64,000 nucleotides of DNA, taken from positions 1-64,000 of the forward strand of contig NZ_VFTZ01000023.1 in the NCBI RefSeq assembly GCF_006440775.1, given 5' to 3'. The notes beneath the pieces are model-generated. The model was not told the DNA's origin, made no database searches, and was given only the letters and a program-made list of their open reading frames with translations. Source of the stretch: Mesorhizobium sp. B2-7-2. GTDB lineage: Bacteria; Pseudomonadota; Alphaproteobacteria; Rhizobiales; Rhizobiaceae. Of the stretch, positions 50,311-59,307 are shown piece after piece. Each line of letters begins with the position of its first letter. Position 1 is the first letter of the stretch. A program made the translations under genes and the position numbers.

Positions 50311-51693
50311 ATGCGGGCTGTCGTGAAGTTCATCAAATGGCTGGTTGGGCTTGTGATCCTGGCGGTGGTCGCGCTCTTCGCGTGGCTCTATTTCGCGCCG
50401 CCGGAGTTGATCCGCGTCGGCTCCGGCTACTCGGCCAAGATCGTCTGCTCGAATGTCTTCATCGCCGGCCGCGACGCCAAAGAGGTCTTGGCCGTCGATG
50501 TGCAGGCACCAGGCCATCCGCTGCTCAAGCTGATGAAGGTCTCCGTCGACAAGGAGCGGGGGCTGGTTTCGGCCGGCCTGCTTTGGGTTTTCGGCAAGAG
50601 TGTCGCGGTCGAGCGCGACGGCGTCGGCTGCGCGTCGGTTGCCGACGGCGACACCGGCAAGGCAAGGCAGACGTCGCTGCGCGCCGCGCCGCCGGCCGCG
50701 GCGCAACCCGACGCGCTCTGGCCCGATGGCGAGCGGGTCGATGCTTCGCAGAATCCCGAGGTCGCGAAGATCGTCGACGATGCCGCGATGGCCGGCACCG
50801 GCATGCGCGCCATCGTGGTGGTGAAGAACGGCCGGGTCGTCGCGGAGCGCTATGGCGAGGGCTTTTCGGCCAAGACGCCGCTGCTCGGCTGGTCGATGAC
50901 CAAGACGGTGAATGCCGCGATCGTCGGCACGCTGGTCAAGGACGGCAAGCTGGCGCTCGATAACAAGGGCTTGTTCAAGCCGTGGAAGGCCGACGGCCGC
51001 GCCGCCATCAGCCTTGCCGACATGATGGCGATGTCGAGCGGGCTGGCGTTCAACGAAGATTATGGCGACGTCGCCGACGTGACGCGCATGCTTTATCTCG
51101 AGCCGGACATGGCAGGCTTCGCCGAGGCCCAACCTCTGACCGGCGAGGTGGGAAAAGTGTTTTCCTATTCGAGCGGCACGGCGGTGATGCTGTCGCGGCT
51201 ATGGCAAGATGCGATCGGCGACAAGGCGAAGGCGCTGGCATGGCCGCGCACGGCGCTGTTCGAGCCGCTCGGCATGCATAGCGCGGTGCTCGAGACCGAC
51301 GAGCAAGGTACCTTCGTCGGCTCGTCCTATCTCTACGCCACGGCGCATGACTGGGCGCGCTTCGGCCAGTTCCTTCTGCAGGGCGGCGCCTGGAACGGAA
51401 ACCAGATCCTGCCTGCCGGTTTCGTCGACTGGATGCGCGAGGCCGCACCGGCCTCAAAGGTGTATGGCAAAGGCCAGGTCTGGATCGAGGGGCCGGGCGA
51501 TGAGGAAAATGCCGGCGCAGGCGTCGCTGCAGGCCTGCCCAAGGACACCTATTGGATGGAGGGCCATGACGGACAGACGGCTGCAATCATTCCGTCCGAG
51601 CAGTTGGTGGTGGTGCGGCTTGGATTGACGCCGGCCAAGCTTGGTTATCGTCCACAAGCGATGGTCAGCGCGCTGGTGAAGGCGCTCCATTAG
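50311..51693 (+). CDS. Membrane-anchored serine hydrolase (class C beta-lactamase fold)
   Basis: A 460-residue penicillin-binding-like hydrolase. One N-terminal membrane helix (FIKWLVGLVILAVVALFAWLY) anchors it with the enzyme outside. The SxxK motif is Ser195-Met-Thr-Lys198 (GWSMTKTVN), the YxS-type triad member is SYSSGT, and the third motif position is GHDGQ. LADMMAMSSGLAFNEDYGD is typical of the 6-aminohexanoate-dimer-hydrolase-like group, so esterase or amidase rather than antibiotic hydrolysis is likely. ATG 50311 follows GCGGGGAAAG. Convergent with higA. Confidence 0.88.
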   Translation: MRAVVKFIKWLVGLVILAVVALFAWLYFAPPELIRVGSGYSAKIVCSNVFIAGRDAKEVLAVDVQAPGHPLLKLMKVSVDKERGLVSAGLLWVFGKSVAVERDGVGCASVADGDTGKARQTSLRAAPPAAAQPDALWPDGERVDASQNPEVAKIVDDAAMAGTGMRAIVVVKNGRVVAERYGEGFSAKTPLLGWSMTKTVNAAIVGTLVKDGKLALDNKGLFKPWKADGRAAISLADMMAMSSGLAFNEDYGDVADVTRMLYLEPDMAGFAEAQPLTGEVGKVFSYSSGTAVMLSRLWQDAIGDKAKALAWPRTALFEPLGMHSAVLETDEQGTFVGSSYLYATAHDWARFGQFLLQGGAWNGNQILPAGFVDWMREAAPASKVYGKGQVWIEGPGDEENAGAGVAAGLPKDTYWMEGHDGQTAAIIPSEQLVVVRLGLTPAKLGYRPQAMVSALVKALH

Positions 51694-51718
51694 AGGCGTG
51701 GCGGTCAATCGCCGGCCT

Positions 51719-52027
51719 CTATGCGGCGGTCGGCAAAGGCTTGGCGCGATCCACGCGCGCCCGCTCGTCAGGCGAGTTCATGACTTGCCAAAGATCGCTG
51801 CGGCGCTGGACGTTCAGCCAGAAATCCGGGCTGTTGCCGAACACCCGCGCCAATATGAGCGCGGTCGCCGCGGTAATGCTGCGGCGATCGTTGCACAATT
51901 CGTTCACATGCTTGCGCGGGACGCCCATTGCCTCGGCCAGAGCGGCTTGCGTCAAGCCAAGCGGGTGCATGAACTCCTCCGCGAGGATTTCGCCAACCGT
52001 TGCGGGCTTGCGTGCGGTCATCAACAT
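51719..52027 (-). CDS. higA: HigA-type antitoxin
   Basis: A 102-residue XRE-family antitoxin. VGEILAEEFMHPLGLTQAALAEAMGVPRKHVNELCNDRRSIT (HTH part ALAEAMGVPRKHVNELCNDR) and FGNSPDFWLNVQRRSDLW are the VapI/HigA signature. It neutralises HigB and represses the pair through its HTH. Starts eight bases after the toxin stop, with GAGGTG upstream of ATG 52027. Confidence 0.92.
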   Translation of the reverse strand: MLMTARKPATVGEILAEEFMHPLGLTQAALAEAMGVPRKHVNELCNDRRSITAATALILARVFGNSPDFWLNVQRRSDLWQVMNSPDERARVDRAKPLPTAA

Positions 52028-52035
52028 GTCTCACC

Positions 52036-52332
52036 TCACTTGTAGCTGTGGTCGTCCAAGTAGATGTCCGATGCCTCACCCCGACCGCCATCCCAGCGGA
52101 AAACCAATCGCCATTGCTTGTTGACCCGTATGGAATGAAAGCCTTCGAGATTTCCGCGTAACTTTTCGAAGTGGTTGCTGGGCGGCACTCGCAAATCCTG
52201 GTCGGCGGCAGCGTCGTCGATCATCTGGAGCTTGCGAAACAAGCGGCTTTCGAGATCGGACGGAATGTTACGGGAGTGATCGTCGTTCACGAAGAAGGCC
52301 CGCAGCCATTCATCTCTAAATCCGACGATCAT
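52036..52332 (-). CDS. higB: HigB-type toxin (RelE/ParE fold)
   Basis: A 98-residue mRNA-cleaving toxin of the host-inhibition-of-growth family. The pattern IPSDLESRLFRKLQMIDDAAADQDLRVPPSNHFEKL, with GNLEGFHSIRVNKQWRLVFRW and the C-terminal DIYLDDHSYK, is diagnostic (key blocks FRKLQMIDDA and HSIRVNKQWRLVFRW). Toxin-first order is normal for higBA. ATG 52332 is chosen; a GTG one codon earlier is also in frame. A 20-base-spaced GGGTCA pair lies just upstream. Confidence 0.92.
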   Translation of the reverse strand: MIVGFRDEWLRAFFVNDDHSRNIPSDLESRLFRKLQMIDDAAADQDLRVPPSNHFEKLRGNLEGFHSIRVNKQWRLVFRWDGGRGEASDIYLDDHSYK

Positions 52333-52348
52333 CACATGTTTCCAAGCA

Positions 52349-52374
52349 GGGTCAATGTACCACCCTTTGGGTCA
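52349..52374. promoter_or_regulatory. Tandem GGGTCA pair before higB
   Basis: GGGTCA at 52349-52354 and 52369-52374, period 20 bases; read on the minus strand the first contains a TTGACC -35-like box. Candidate HigA operator/promoter. Confidence 0.4.
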
Positions 52375-52427
52375 TGGCGCAATTGTTGATTGCGTTCGCT
52401 ACGGCCACAGGCGTCAAATTGCAAAAT

Positions 52428-53093
52428 TCAGTGGGCGATCTTGACTATGGCCAGCCAGGCGTATCCGCGATAAAGCGTTCTGAAACGGAAGGTTGCGCCG
52501 GTGCGCTGCGATTCCGATTCAAGCACGTCGCGAAGCGAGGCGCGCGGCGCGACATGGAATTTCCGCAGCCAGCCACGCAGCAGGGCGCGGAACCAGCGCG
52601 GCAGGCCTTCCTGCTGGCCGAAGTCGACGACATGCAACGAGCCGCCGGGCGCAAGCGCGGCGAGCGCGGCCGAAACCGTCTTTTCCCAGCTGGGGATCAT
52701 CGACAGGGAATAGGACACGAACACGCGGTCGAACTGCGCGATGCCGAAGAGCGCCCTGGCATCGAAGTCGGTTGCGTCGCCACGCGCCAGGCTGACCTTG
52801 GCGGCGAGGCCTTCGCGAGCAATGGCCGCGCTAGCCGTCTCCAGCATCTCGGCCGAGATGTCCAAACCGAAGAAGCGCGCATCCGGATAGCGGCGGGCGG
52901 CAAGCGCGATGTTGCGGCCGGTGCCGCAGCCGAGCTCCAGCACGGTGCCGCCTTGCGGCACGTCCAATCCGTCGATCAGCCGGTCGCGGCCGAGCAGGTA
53001 ATATTTGCGGGTCAGATCATAGATATGGCGCTGCCAGCGGTAGACGCCGTCCATCAGTTCGGCATGGCCGGCCGGCAGCTCCGTCGTGCTCAT
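52428..53093 (-). CDS. btaB: Betaine lipid (DGTS) N-methyltransferase BtaB
   Basis: A 221-residue SAM-dependent methyltransferase that trimethylates diacylglyceryl-homoserine to DGTS, a phosphorus-free membrane lipid. SAM motif I is VLELGCGTGRNIALAARRYP, followed by FFGLDISAEMLETA and SYSLSMIPSWEK, a BtaB-type segment. MDGVYRWQRHIYDLTRKYYLLGRDRLI (key part YRWQRHIYDLTRKYYLLGRD) is diagnostic of the family. ATG 53093 overlaps the btaA stop by four bases. Confidence 0.92.
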   Translation of the reverse strand: MSTTELPAGHAELMDGVYRWQRHIYDLTRKYYLLGRDRLIDGLDVPQGGTVLELGCGTGRNIALAARRYPDARFFGLDISAEMLETASAAIAREGLAAKVSLARGDATDFDARALFGIAQFDRVFVSYSLSMIPSWEKTVSAALAALAPGGSLHVVDFGQQEGLPRWFRALLRGWLRKFHVAPRASLRDVLESESQRTGATFRFRTLYRGYAWLAIVKIAH

Positions 53094-54337
53094 GCTGCCC
53101 GCTTCACATAGAGATGGAAGCCGCCATAGATCGCCGAGCGGTCTTTTGCCGCGAATTCGCGCGAGGCGTCGGCCTCGTAGGTCCACTGGTCGAGCAGCGA
53201 GCTGGAGACACGGCCGGGCAGGAGGCTCGGTTCGGCCGCGGTGCGGAAGATGACGCGGGCGCCGGCCGAGGCCGTGCGGGTGATCTCGGTCCACAGCGCA
53301 TTGAGCAGGTCGTCGGTCATCCAGTCCTGCGCGTCGAGCAGGACGAAGCGGTCGACGGTGCCGGCGTCCTTGGCGCCCAGGAACTTGATCAGGTTGGCGT
53401 GGTGGATGGCGACGCGATCGATGTGGTCGCGGATCGTCTTGTAGTTGTTCTGTTCCAGATAGGCAGGCAGCGCCGCCTCGCCGGGCTGCGGATAGCGGCG
53501 GGCAAAGGCCTGCCAGGCGAAGTAGTTGTTCTTCAGCGGGAAATCGCAGGCGAGCTTTTCCAGCCGTGCCTTCAAGACGCTCGCCATCGAGCCGTCGCCG
53601 GATGTGATCAGCGAGTCATACTGTGCCGGCGGGATGCCGAGGCCGAACAGCGAAGCCTTGCGCGAGGTCGCCCAGCGCAGCAGCTTCTTGTCGAACACCG
53701 GCGCCAACTCCTCATTGAAGAAGCGGCGCTGCTCGCCAATGTTCTCCGCCTTCATGATGCCGGCCGGATCGACACCAAACAGCTTGCCGACGCGATGGCC
53801 CATGGCGATGAAGAGGCCGAGCAGGCCGGTCTGGTAGAAGTTGCGGTCGAAAACCGAGATGCGGCGGCGGCCGCGCCAGTTGCGGCGCTCCCAGTAATGG
53901 CGGCTCACTGGATCGAGATGCGGCGCGATGAAGCGATCATAGGCATCCGAATTGTGTCTGGTGCCGGCGGCGCCGAAGAAACGGAACAGGTCGCCCTGCG
54001 ACGGCAGGTGGCGCACCGCTTCCAGCTTCATGCGGTTCAGCGCGACATGCGCGGCATTGAGATCGACGGCCTCGATCCGGGCCGGCGTGCGGGTCAGGTA
54101 AGCCAGGATGTTGCAGCCGCCCGAGGCGATCGTGACGACGCGATGGCCGGCGCCGAGCTGCATGGCCTCCATGTCGACATCGGGATCTTCCCAGATCTGC
54201 GGATAGACGAGGCCGGAGAACAGGAAGGCGAAGAGCCGCTCGGAAATGCCGTCCTTCGACAATGCCCGGTTCTGGTAGACGGCCTTTCCGACTTCCTTGC
54301 CTCGACGATAAACGAGTTCTCCGGATACGTCCGACAT
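53090..54337 (-). CDS. btaA: S-adenosylmethionine:diacylglycerol 3-amino-3-carboxypropyl transferase BtaA
   Basis: A 415-residue enzyme that puts the aminocarboxypropyl group of SAM on diacylglycerol, first step of DGTS synthesis. Conserved blocks are AFLFSGLVYPQIWEDPDVDMEAM, ITIASGGCNILAYL-like VVTIASGGCNILAYL, FIAPHLDPVSRHYWERRN, and DAQDWMTDDLLNALW. Length equals that of the Rhodobacter enzyme as I recall it. ATG 54337 starts MSDVSGELVYRRGK; the frame is open 17 codons further. A good Pho box lies 50 bases upstream, so expression under phosphate limitation is expected. Confidence 0.93.
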   Translation of the reverse strand: MSDVSGELVYRRGKEVGKAVYQNRALSKDGISERLFAFLFSGLVYPQIWEDPDVDMEAMQLGAGHRVVTIASGGCNILAYLTRTPARIEAVDLNAAHVALNRMKLEAVRHLPSQGDLFRFFGAAGTRHNSDAYDRFIAPHLDPVSRHYWERRNWRGRRRISVFDRNFYQTGLLGLFIAMGHRVGKLFGVDPAGIMKAENIGEQRRFFNEELAPVFDKKLLRWATSRKASLFGLGIPPAQYDSLITSGDGSMASVLKARLEKLACDFPLKNNYFAWQAFARRYPQPGEAALPAYLEQNNYKTIRDHIDRVAIHHANLIKFLGAKDAGTVDRFVLLDAQDWMTDDLLNALWTEITRTASAGARVIFRTAAEPSLLPGRVSSSLLDQWTYEADASREFAAKDRSAIYGGFHLYVKRAA

Positions 54338-54387
54338 CGAAAGGTGATTCCCCGTTTGCTTTGGCGCAAGCGGGTAGCGCAGCGGCA

Positions 54388-54405
54388 TGACAGGCAGGTG
54401 ACAGC
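54388..54405 (-). promoter_or_regulatory. Pho box before btaAB
   Basis: On the minus strand: CTGTCACCTGCCTGTCAT, two CTGTCA-type heptamers separated by four bases, the PhoB-binding arrangement. Only one of the 14 heptamer bases departs from CTGTCAT-N4-CTGTCAT. A weaker third heptamer (CCGTCAA) lies 11 bases further upstream. Confidence 0.85.
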
Positions 54406-54432
54406 CTGTTGACGGCAGGTTGGCGCCAATTG

Positions 54433-57400
54433 CTACGCTTTGCCGAACGCTCCCGGCGTCGGCGTGGTGACGATGACGGCCTCGCCGGCATCGAGCGTGG
54501 TCTGGTCGCAGGCCTTCAAGACGTTGACCGAGCCGTCATTGCGCCTGACCTTGGTCGAGCCCGCCTCGCCGTCACCGCCGCCGTCGAGGCCCTGGGGCGG
54601 GCGATTGCGGTGCGAGGACAGGATCGCGCATTCCATCTTTTCGAGGAAGCGGATCGTACGCCTGGTGCCGTCGCCGGCATTCCACTTGCCCTTGCCGCCG
54701 GAGCCCTCGCGGATATGGAAGTCTTCCAACACGACGGGGAAGCGCAGTTCCAGCACCTCAGGGTCGGTAAGGCGCGAATTGGTCATATGGGTGTGGACGC
54801 CGGACGTGCCGGCGAAGCCGCGCCCGGAATTCATCCGGCCGGCCGGCGAGCCGGAGCAGATCGTCTCGTAATACTGGTATTTCTTGTTGCCGAAGGTGAG
54901 GTTGTTCATCGTGCCCTGGGCGTTGGCCATCGCGCCCATCGCGCCGAACAGCGCGTTGGTGACATGCTGCGAGGTCTCGACATTGCCGGCGACGACGGCA
55001 GCAGGATAGGACGGTTTGAGCATGCAACCATCCGGAATAACGATGTTGATCGGCCTCAGGCAGCCGGCATTCATCGGGATCATGTCCTCGACCATGACGC
55101 GGAACGCATAAAGCACGGCGGCGCGGGCGACGGGCTCCGGCGCGTTGAAGTTGTTCTTCATGACAGGCGACGTGCCGGTGAAATCGACGGTCGACTCGCG
55201 CTTTTGCCGATCGACGGTGATCTTCACCCTGATCACCTGGCCGGTGTCGGTGCGATATTCGTAAGCCGCGCTGTCGGGAAGTCGCTCGATCACGCGGCGC
55301 ACGCTTTCGGCGGCATTGTCCTGCACGTGGCCCATATAGGCCTCGACCACGTCGAGCCCGAAATGCACGATCATCTTGCGCAGCTCCGCCACACCCTTTT
55401 CGTTGGCGGCGATCTGCGCCTTCAAGTCGGCGATGTTCTGGACGGGATTGCGGGCCGGATGAGGATGGTCGGTCAGCAGCGTCTCCAGCTCCTTCTCGCG
55501 GAAGCGGCCGCGATCGACGATGCGGAAATTGTCGAACAGCACGCCTTCCTCGTCGACCGTTGTCGCAAGCGGCGTCATCGAGCCCGGCGCGGTGCCGCCG
55601 ACATCGGCGTGATGGCCGCGCGAGGCCGCCCAGAACAGGATTTCCTTGCGGGCGTCGTCAAACACCGGCGTCACCACGGTGATGTCGGGCAAATGCGTGC
55701 CGCCATTATAGGGCGCGTTGAGCGCGAAGACGTCGCCGGGATGGATATCGCCGGAGTTCAGGCGGATGATTGTCTCCACCGAACGGTCCATTGAACCCAG
55801 ATGCACCGGCATATGCGGCGCGTTGGCGACCAGCGCGCCATGGCGGTCGAACACGGCGCAGGAGAAGTCGAGCCGTTCCTTGATGTTGACCGAATAGGCG
55901 GTGTTCTGCAGCGTCACGCCCATCTGTTCGGCGATCGACATGAAGAGGTTGTTGAAGACCTCCAGCATCACCGGATCGGCCTCGGTGCCGAGTGCCGCGG
56001 CACGCGCCTTTCTTTCTGTCCGGCGTATCACAACGTGATTGAGATCGGTGATTTCGGCGCGCCAGCCCGGCTCGACGACGATGGTCTGGTTCGGCTCGAT
56101 GATAAGCGCGGGCCCGGCGACCGTGTGGGACGGCCGCAGGCCTGCGCGACGATAGACGCCGGCCTCGTGCCAGCGGCCTTCGGTGTAGATGCGCCGGCTT
56201 TCCAAAGGTTTGGCGTCAATTCCTGCCGGTCCGGCGGGCGCTGGGGCTTCAGCCTTGTCCTGTCTGGCGGCTTCCATGCCTTCGACGGCGACGGTCTCGA
56301 CGACGATCGGCTTATCGTCATAGACGAAGCCGAACTGCGCCTTGTGCGCGGCCTCGAAATCGCTTCTGGCGCGGAAGATCGAGCCATGCTCGAAATTCAC
56401 CGGCAGCGCCGTATCGGTGCCGTCATAGCGGATATGCAGGACAGGCCTCGTTGAAACCTCGTCCCCGGCAATGCCTTGCTCGCCGAGCTCGGCAATGACA
56501 TCGCCGCGCAGCGCCGCGATGAGCGCCTCGATCGCCGCGCGGGATTCTTCGGCAAGCGGCTGCAGCAGACCCTGTTGGCGCGAGGCGAAGACCGACGAGA
56601 GGCCGATGCCGTAAGCCGAGAGAAGGCCGGAGAAGGGATGGATGAGCACCGCTTCCATGCCGAGCGCATCGGCGACCAGGCAGGCGTGCTGGCCGCCGGC
56701 ACCGCCAAAACAGTTCAGGAGATATTCGGTGACGTCATAGCCGCGCTGCACCGAGATCTTCTTGATGGCGTTGGCCACGTTCTCGACGGCGATGGTGACA
56801 AAGCCTTCGGCGACCGCCTCGGGCGTCCGGCCGTCGCCGATTTCGGCGGCAAGCGCCGCGAATTTTTCGCCAACCGTGCCGATGTCGAGCGTTTGGTCTT
56901 GGTCCGCGCCGAAAATCGCCGGAAAGAAATCGGGCTGCAATTTGCCGAGCATGACATTGGCATCGGTGACGGCGAGCGGGCCGCCGCGGCGGTAGGCGGC
57001 AGGCCCGGGATTGGCGCCGGCGGAATCCGGGCCGACGCGGAAGCGGCCCGCCTCATAGTGCAGGATCGAGCCGCCGCCGGCGGCGACGGTGTGGATGCGC
57101 ATCATCGGCGCGCGGATGCGCACGCCGGCGACCTCGGTGTCAAAGGCGCGCTCATATTCGCCGTCATAGTGGGCGACGTCGGTCGAGGTGCCACCCATAT
57201 CGAAGCCGATGACCTTTTCGAAGCCGGCGAGCTTCGCCGTCTCGACCATGCCGACGACGCCACCCGCCGGTCCCGAAAGCAGCGCGTCCTTGCCCTGGAA
57301 CATGTCGGCGGCGGTGAGGCCGCCCGACGACATCATGAACATCAGGCGCGGGCCGGCGCCCAACTCCCCGGCCACCCGCTGCACATAGCGCGACAGGATC

Positions 57401-58065
57401 GGCGACAGATAGGCGTCGACCACGGTGGTGTCGCCGCGGCCGACCAGCTTGATGAGCGGAGAGACCTCGTGAGACACCGAGATCTGGCTGAAGCCGATCT
57501 TGCGGCAGACTTTCGCCACGGCCTTTTCGTGGTCCGGGTATTTCCAGGCGTGCATGAAGACAATGGCGACCGCGTCGATGCCGTCGGCTTTCGCCTGCTC
57601 GATCGCCGAGCGGCAGGCCGCGATGTCGAGCAGGCGCTCGACGCAGCCGTCGGCGCGCACGCGTTCATTGACCTCGATCACCCGCTCGTAGAGCTGCTCC
57701 GGCAGGATGATCTCCTTGGCGAAGATATCCGGCCTTGCCTGATAGGCGATGCGCAAAGCGTCGCGGAACCCCTTGGTGATGAGCAGCAGCACACGGTCGC
57801 CCTTGCGCTCGAGCAGCGCATTGGTGGCAACGGTCGTGCCCATTTTGACGTCGCCGATCGCATCGGCGGAGATGGCGGCGCCCGTTTTCAGGTCCAACAG
57901 GTCGCGGATGCCTTGGATAGCAGCGTCCGAATAGGCCTCGGGATTTTCGGACAGAAGTTTTCGGGGGTGCAGCCGGCCTCGCGGATCACGGCCGATGATG
58001 TCGGTGAAAGTGCCGCCGCGGTCGATCCAAAAGTCCCATTTCCCAGTCCCCACGGCTGCCGGCAT
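54433..58065 (-). CDS. Fused hydantoinase/5-oxoprolinase (HyuA-HyuB)
   Basis: A 1210-residue ATP-dependent cyclic-amide hydrolase. Residues about 8-190 are the hydantoinase/oxoprolinase N-terminal domain (FWIDRGGTFTDIIGRDPRG), about 200-680 the HyuA ATPase-fold part (IGFDMGGTSTDVAHYDG; GGAGGQHACLVADALG), and about 700-1205 the HyuB part (LDFSCAVFDRHGALVANAPHMPVHLGSM, parts LDFSCAVFDRHG and APHMPVHLGSM; GSGGKGKWNAGDGTRR). The length is that of bacterial 5-oxoprolinase. ATG 58065 is used; the frame is open far upstream, but that DNA belongs to other genes. ATG 58092 is another possible start. Substrate could be 5-oxoproline or a hydantoin. Confidence 0.9.
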   Translation of the reverse strand: MPAAVGTGKWDFWIDRGGTFTDIIGRDPRGRLHPRKLLSENPEAYSDAAIQGIRDLLDLKTGAAISADAIGDVKMGTTVATNALLERKGDRVLLLITKGFRDALRIAYQARPDIFAKEIILPEQLYERVIEVNERVRADGCVERLLDIAACRSAIEQAKADGIDAVAIVFMHAWKYPDHEKAVAKVCRKIGFSQISVSHEVSPLIKLVGRGDTTVVDAYLSPILSRYVQRVAGELGAGPRLMFMMSSGGLTAADMFQGKDALLSGPAGGVVGMVETAKLAGFEKVIGFDMGGTSTDVAHYDGEYERAFDTEVAGVRIRAPMMRIHTVAAGGGSILHYEAGRFRVGPDSAGANPGPAAYRRGGPLAVTDANVMLGKLQPDFFPAIFGADQDQTLDIGTVGEKFAALAAEIGDGRTPEAVAEGFVTIAVENVANAIKKISVQRGYDVTEYLLNCFGGAGGQHACLVADALGMEAVLIHPFSGLLSAYGIGLSSVFASRQQGLLQPLAEESRAAIEALIAALRGDVIAELGEQGIAGDEVSTRPVLHIRYDGTDTALPVNFEHGSIFRARSDFEAAHKAQFGFVYDDKPIVVETVAVEGMEAARQDKAEAPAPAGPAGIDAKPLESRRIYTEGRWHEAGVYRRAGLRPSHTVAGPALIIEPNQTIVVEPGWRAEITDLNHVVIRRTERKARAAALGTEADPVMLEVFNNLFMSIAEQMGVTLQNTAYSVNIKERLDFSCAVFDRHGALVANAPHMPVHLGSMDRSVETIIRLNSGDIHPGDVFALNAPYNGGTHLPDITVVTPVFDDARKEILFWAASRGHHADVGGTAPGSMTPLATTVDEEGVLFDNFRIVDRGRFREKELETLLTDHPHPARNPVQNIADLKAQIAANEKGVAELRKMIVHFGLDVVEAYMGHVQDNAAESVRRVIERLPDSAAYEYRTDTGQVIRVKITVDRQKRESTVDFTGTSPVMKNNFNAPEPVARAAVLYAFRVMVEDMIPMNAGCLRPINIVIPDGCMLKPSYPAAVVAGNVETSQHVTNALFGAMGAMANAQGTMNNLTFGNKKYQYYETICSGSPAGRMNSGRGFAGTSGVHTHMTNSRLTDPEVLELRFPVVLEDFHIREGSGGKGKWNAGDGTRRTIRFLEKMECAILSSHRNRPPQGLDGGGDGEAGSTKVRRNDGSVNVLKACDQTTLDAGEAVIVTTPTPGAFGKA

Positions 58066-58239
58066 TCTGCTTATCCATAATCTCTTTGGCATATGTTGTG
58101 TTAGTTCGGGATTTCGGCGCCAGCAATCGCAAGTTGATGTTACACGTGGAAATGCAACGTTACGAAACCGGCAGCTGGCTGATGCATTTCCCCTGCGACC
58201 GCTCACCGAAATGTGAGCGTCTGTTGAAGGAGAGATAGC

Positions 58240-58452
58240 ATGAAGAAGCTCATTCTGGCGTCTGTTTCGGCGCTCGCCCTGCTGGGGGTCGCGGCTTGCA
58301 GCAACAGTGGCACCGGCACTGACAACACCACCACCCAGAGCACCAATCCGCCGGCCAACGAACAGCCGATGAAACCGGCTTCGCCCGACGCTTCGAAGCC
58401 TGCTGAACCGGCTCCGGCAACAAAACCGGCTCCTACCGCGCCTGCGCAGTAA
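58240..58452 (+). CDS. Small proline/alanine-rich lipoprotein
   Basis: A 70-residue lipoprotein. The signal MKKLILASVSALALLGVAAC ends in a lipobox with Cys20; the mature 51 residues are almost only Thr, Asn, Pro, Ala, Ser and Lys, so disordered, like an anchor or spacer. AAGGAG precedes ATG 58240, and a strong terminator follows, so it is a separate transcript. No family function known to me. Confidence 0.8.
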   Translation: MKKLILASVSALALLGVAACSNSGTGTDNTTTQSTNPPANEQPMKPASPDASKPAEPAPATKPAPTAPAQ

Positions 58453-58473
58453 GGGGCCGTCCCGCAATATCGA

Positions 58474-58503
58474 AGAAGGCCGGCACTGCCGGCCTTCTTT
58501 TTT
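58474..58503 (+). terminator. Rho-independent terminator
   Basis: GAAGGCCGGCA, one-base centre, TGCCGGCCTTC then TTTTT, 22 bases after the lipoprotein stop. Confidence 0.92.
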
Positions 58504-58587
58504 GCGCCGTCGATCCCACGCATCGCCGGTCAACTGCGGCATCGTCCCGGCTTGATAGAACCGCCCGGTTCGCACTATGAAGCCGAT

Positions 58588-59307
58588 ATGTCGATTTGGG
58601 ACCGCCTTGGCGACTTCATCGCTCGTGTTTCGTCGTCGGCGTCCACGGGCGTCGCGGACGTCGTTGAAGCCGTGCGCACCGTGTTTTCCGGCGATCCGGA
58701 CTTGCGCCGGCGCGTTGCCTTTTCGGTGGCGATGATCGCGCTCTCGGCCAAGATGGCCAAGGCCGACGGCATCGTCACGCAGGACGAGGTGCGCGCTTTC
58801 CAGGAAATCTTCGAGGTGCCGCCGAGCGAGACGCGCAACGTGGCGCGGCTTTACGACATCGCCAAGCAGGACGTCGCCGGGTTCGAGACCTACGCCCGGC
58901 GCATGGCGCAACTCTGCGGTTCCGGCCATGCCAACTGCATGATGCTGGAAGATATACTCGACGGCCTATTCCATATCGCCAAGGCTGACGGCCTGATCCA
59001 TGAGCGGGAAGGGCAGTTCCTGCATCGGATCGCGGAGATTTTCCGGATCGATGAGGCGCATTACGAGACGATCCTGTCGCGGCACGTCAATCTCGGCGCC
59101 GCCGATCCTTACGTCGTACTGGGCATCGAGCGCGGCAAGCCATTCGAGGAAATCAGGAAGCGCTACCGCAAGCTGATCTCGGACAATCACCCCGACAGGT
59201 TGATCGCACGCGGCTTGCCGCAAGAATTCATCAAGATCGCCACGACCAGGGTCGCGGCGATCAATGCCGCTTATGAGATGATCGAGCGGGGCCTCAGGCA
59301 CGCATGA
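58588..59307 (+). CDS. TerB-like / DnaJ-domain protein (DjlA-like)
   Basis: A 239-residue co-chaperone. Residues about 50-165 form a TerB-like helical domain with acidic metal-site patches (MAKADGIVTQDEVRAFQEIF and IAKADGLIHEREGQFLHRIA). Residues about 175-239 are a J domain (DPYVVLGIERGKPFEEIRKRYRKL) with the HPD tripeptide in SDNHPDRL, which stimulates DnaK. E. coli DjlA has the same order plus a membrane anchor, not obvious here. ATG 58588 (MSIWDRLGDFIARV). Its stop overlaps the amidase start by four bases. Confidence 0.92.
   Translation: MSIWDRLGDFIARVSSSASTGVADVVEAVRTVFSGDPDLRRRVAFSVAMIALSAKMAKADGIVTQDEVRAFQEIFEVPPSETRNVARLYDIAKQDVAGFETYARRMAQLCGSGHANCMMLEDILDGLFHIAKADGLIHEREGQFLHRIAEIFRIDEAHYETILSRHVNLGAADPYVVLGIERGKPFEEIRKRYRKLISDNHPDRLIARGLPQEFIKIATTRVAAINAAYEMIERGLRHA

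Noticed and set aside
54409..55794. 461-codon plus-strand frame opposite the hydantoinase
   Set aside because: Antisense shadow rich in Gly/Asp/His/Arg; HyuB motifs are on the minus strand.
56476..58080. 534-codon plus-strand frame opposite HyuA
   Set aside because: Same reason: the minus strand encodes the ATPase motifs.
58066..58929. 288-codon upstream extension of the hydantoinase frame
   Set aside because: It would cover the divergent lipoprotein gene with its Shine-Dalgarno and terminator, and the TerB-DnaJ start.
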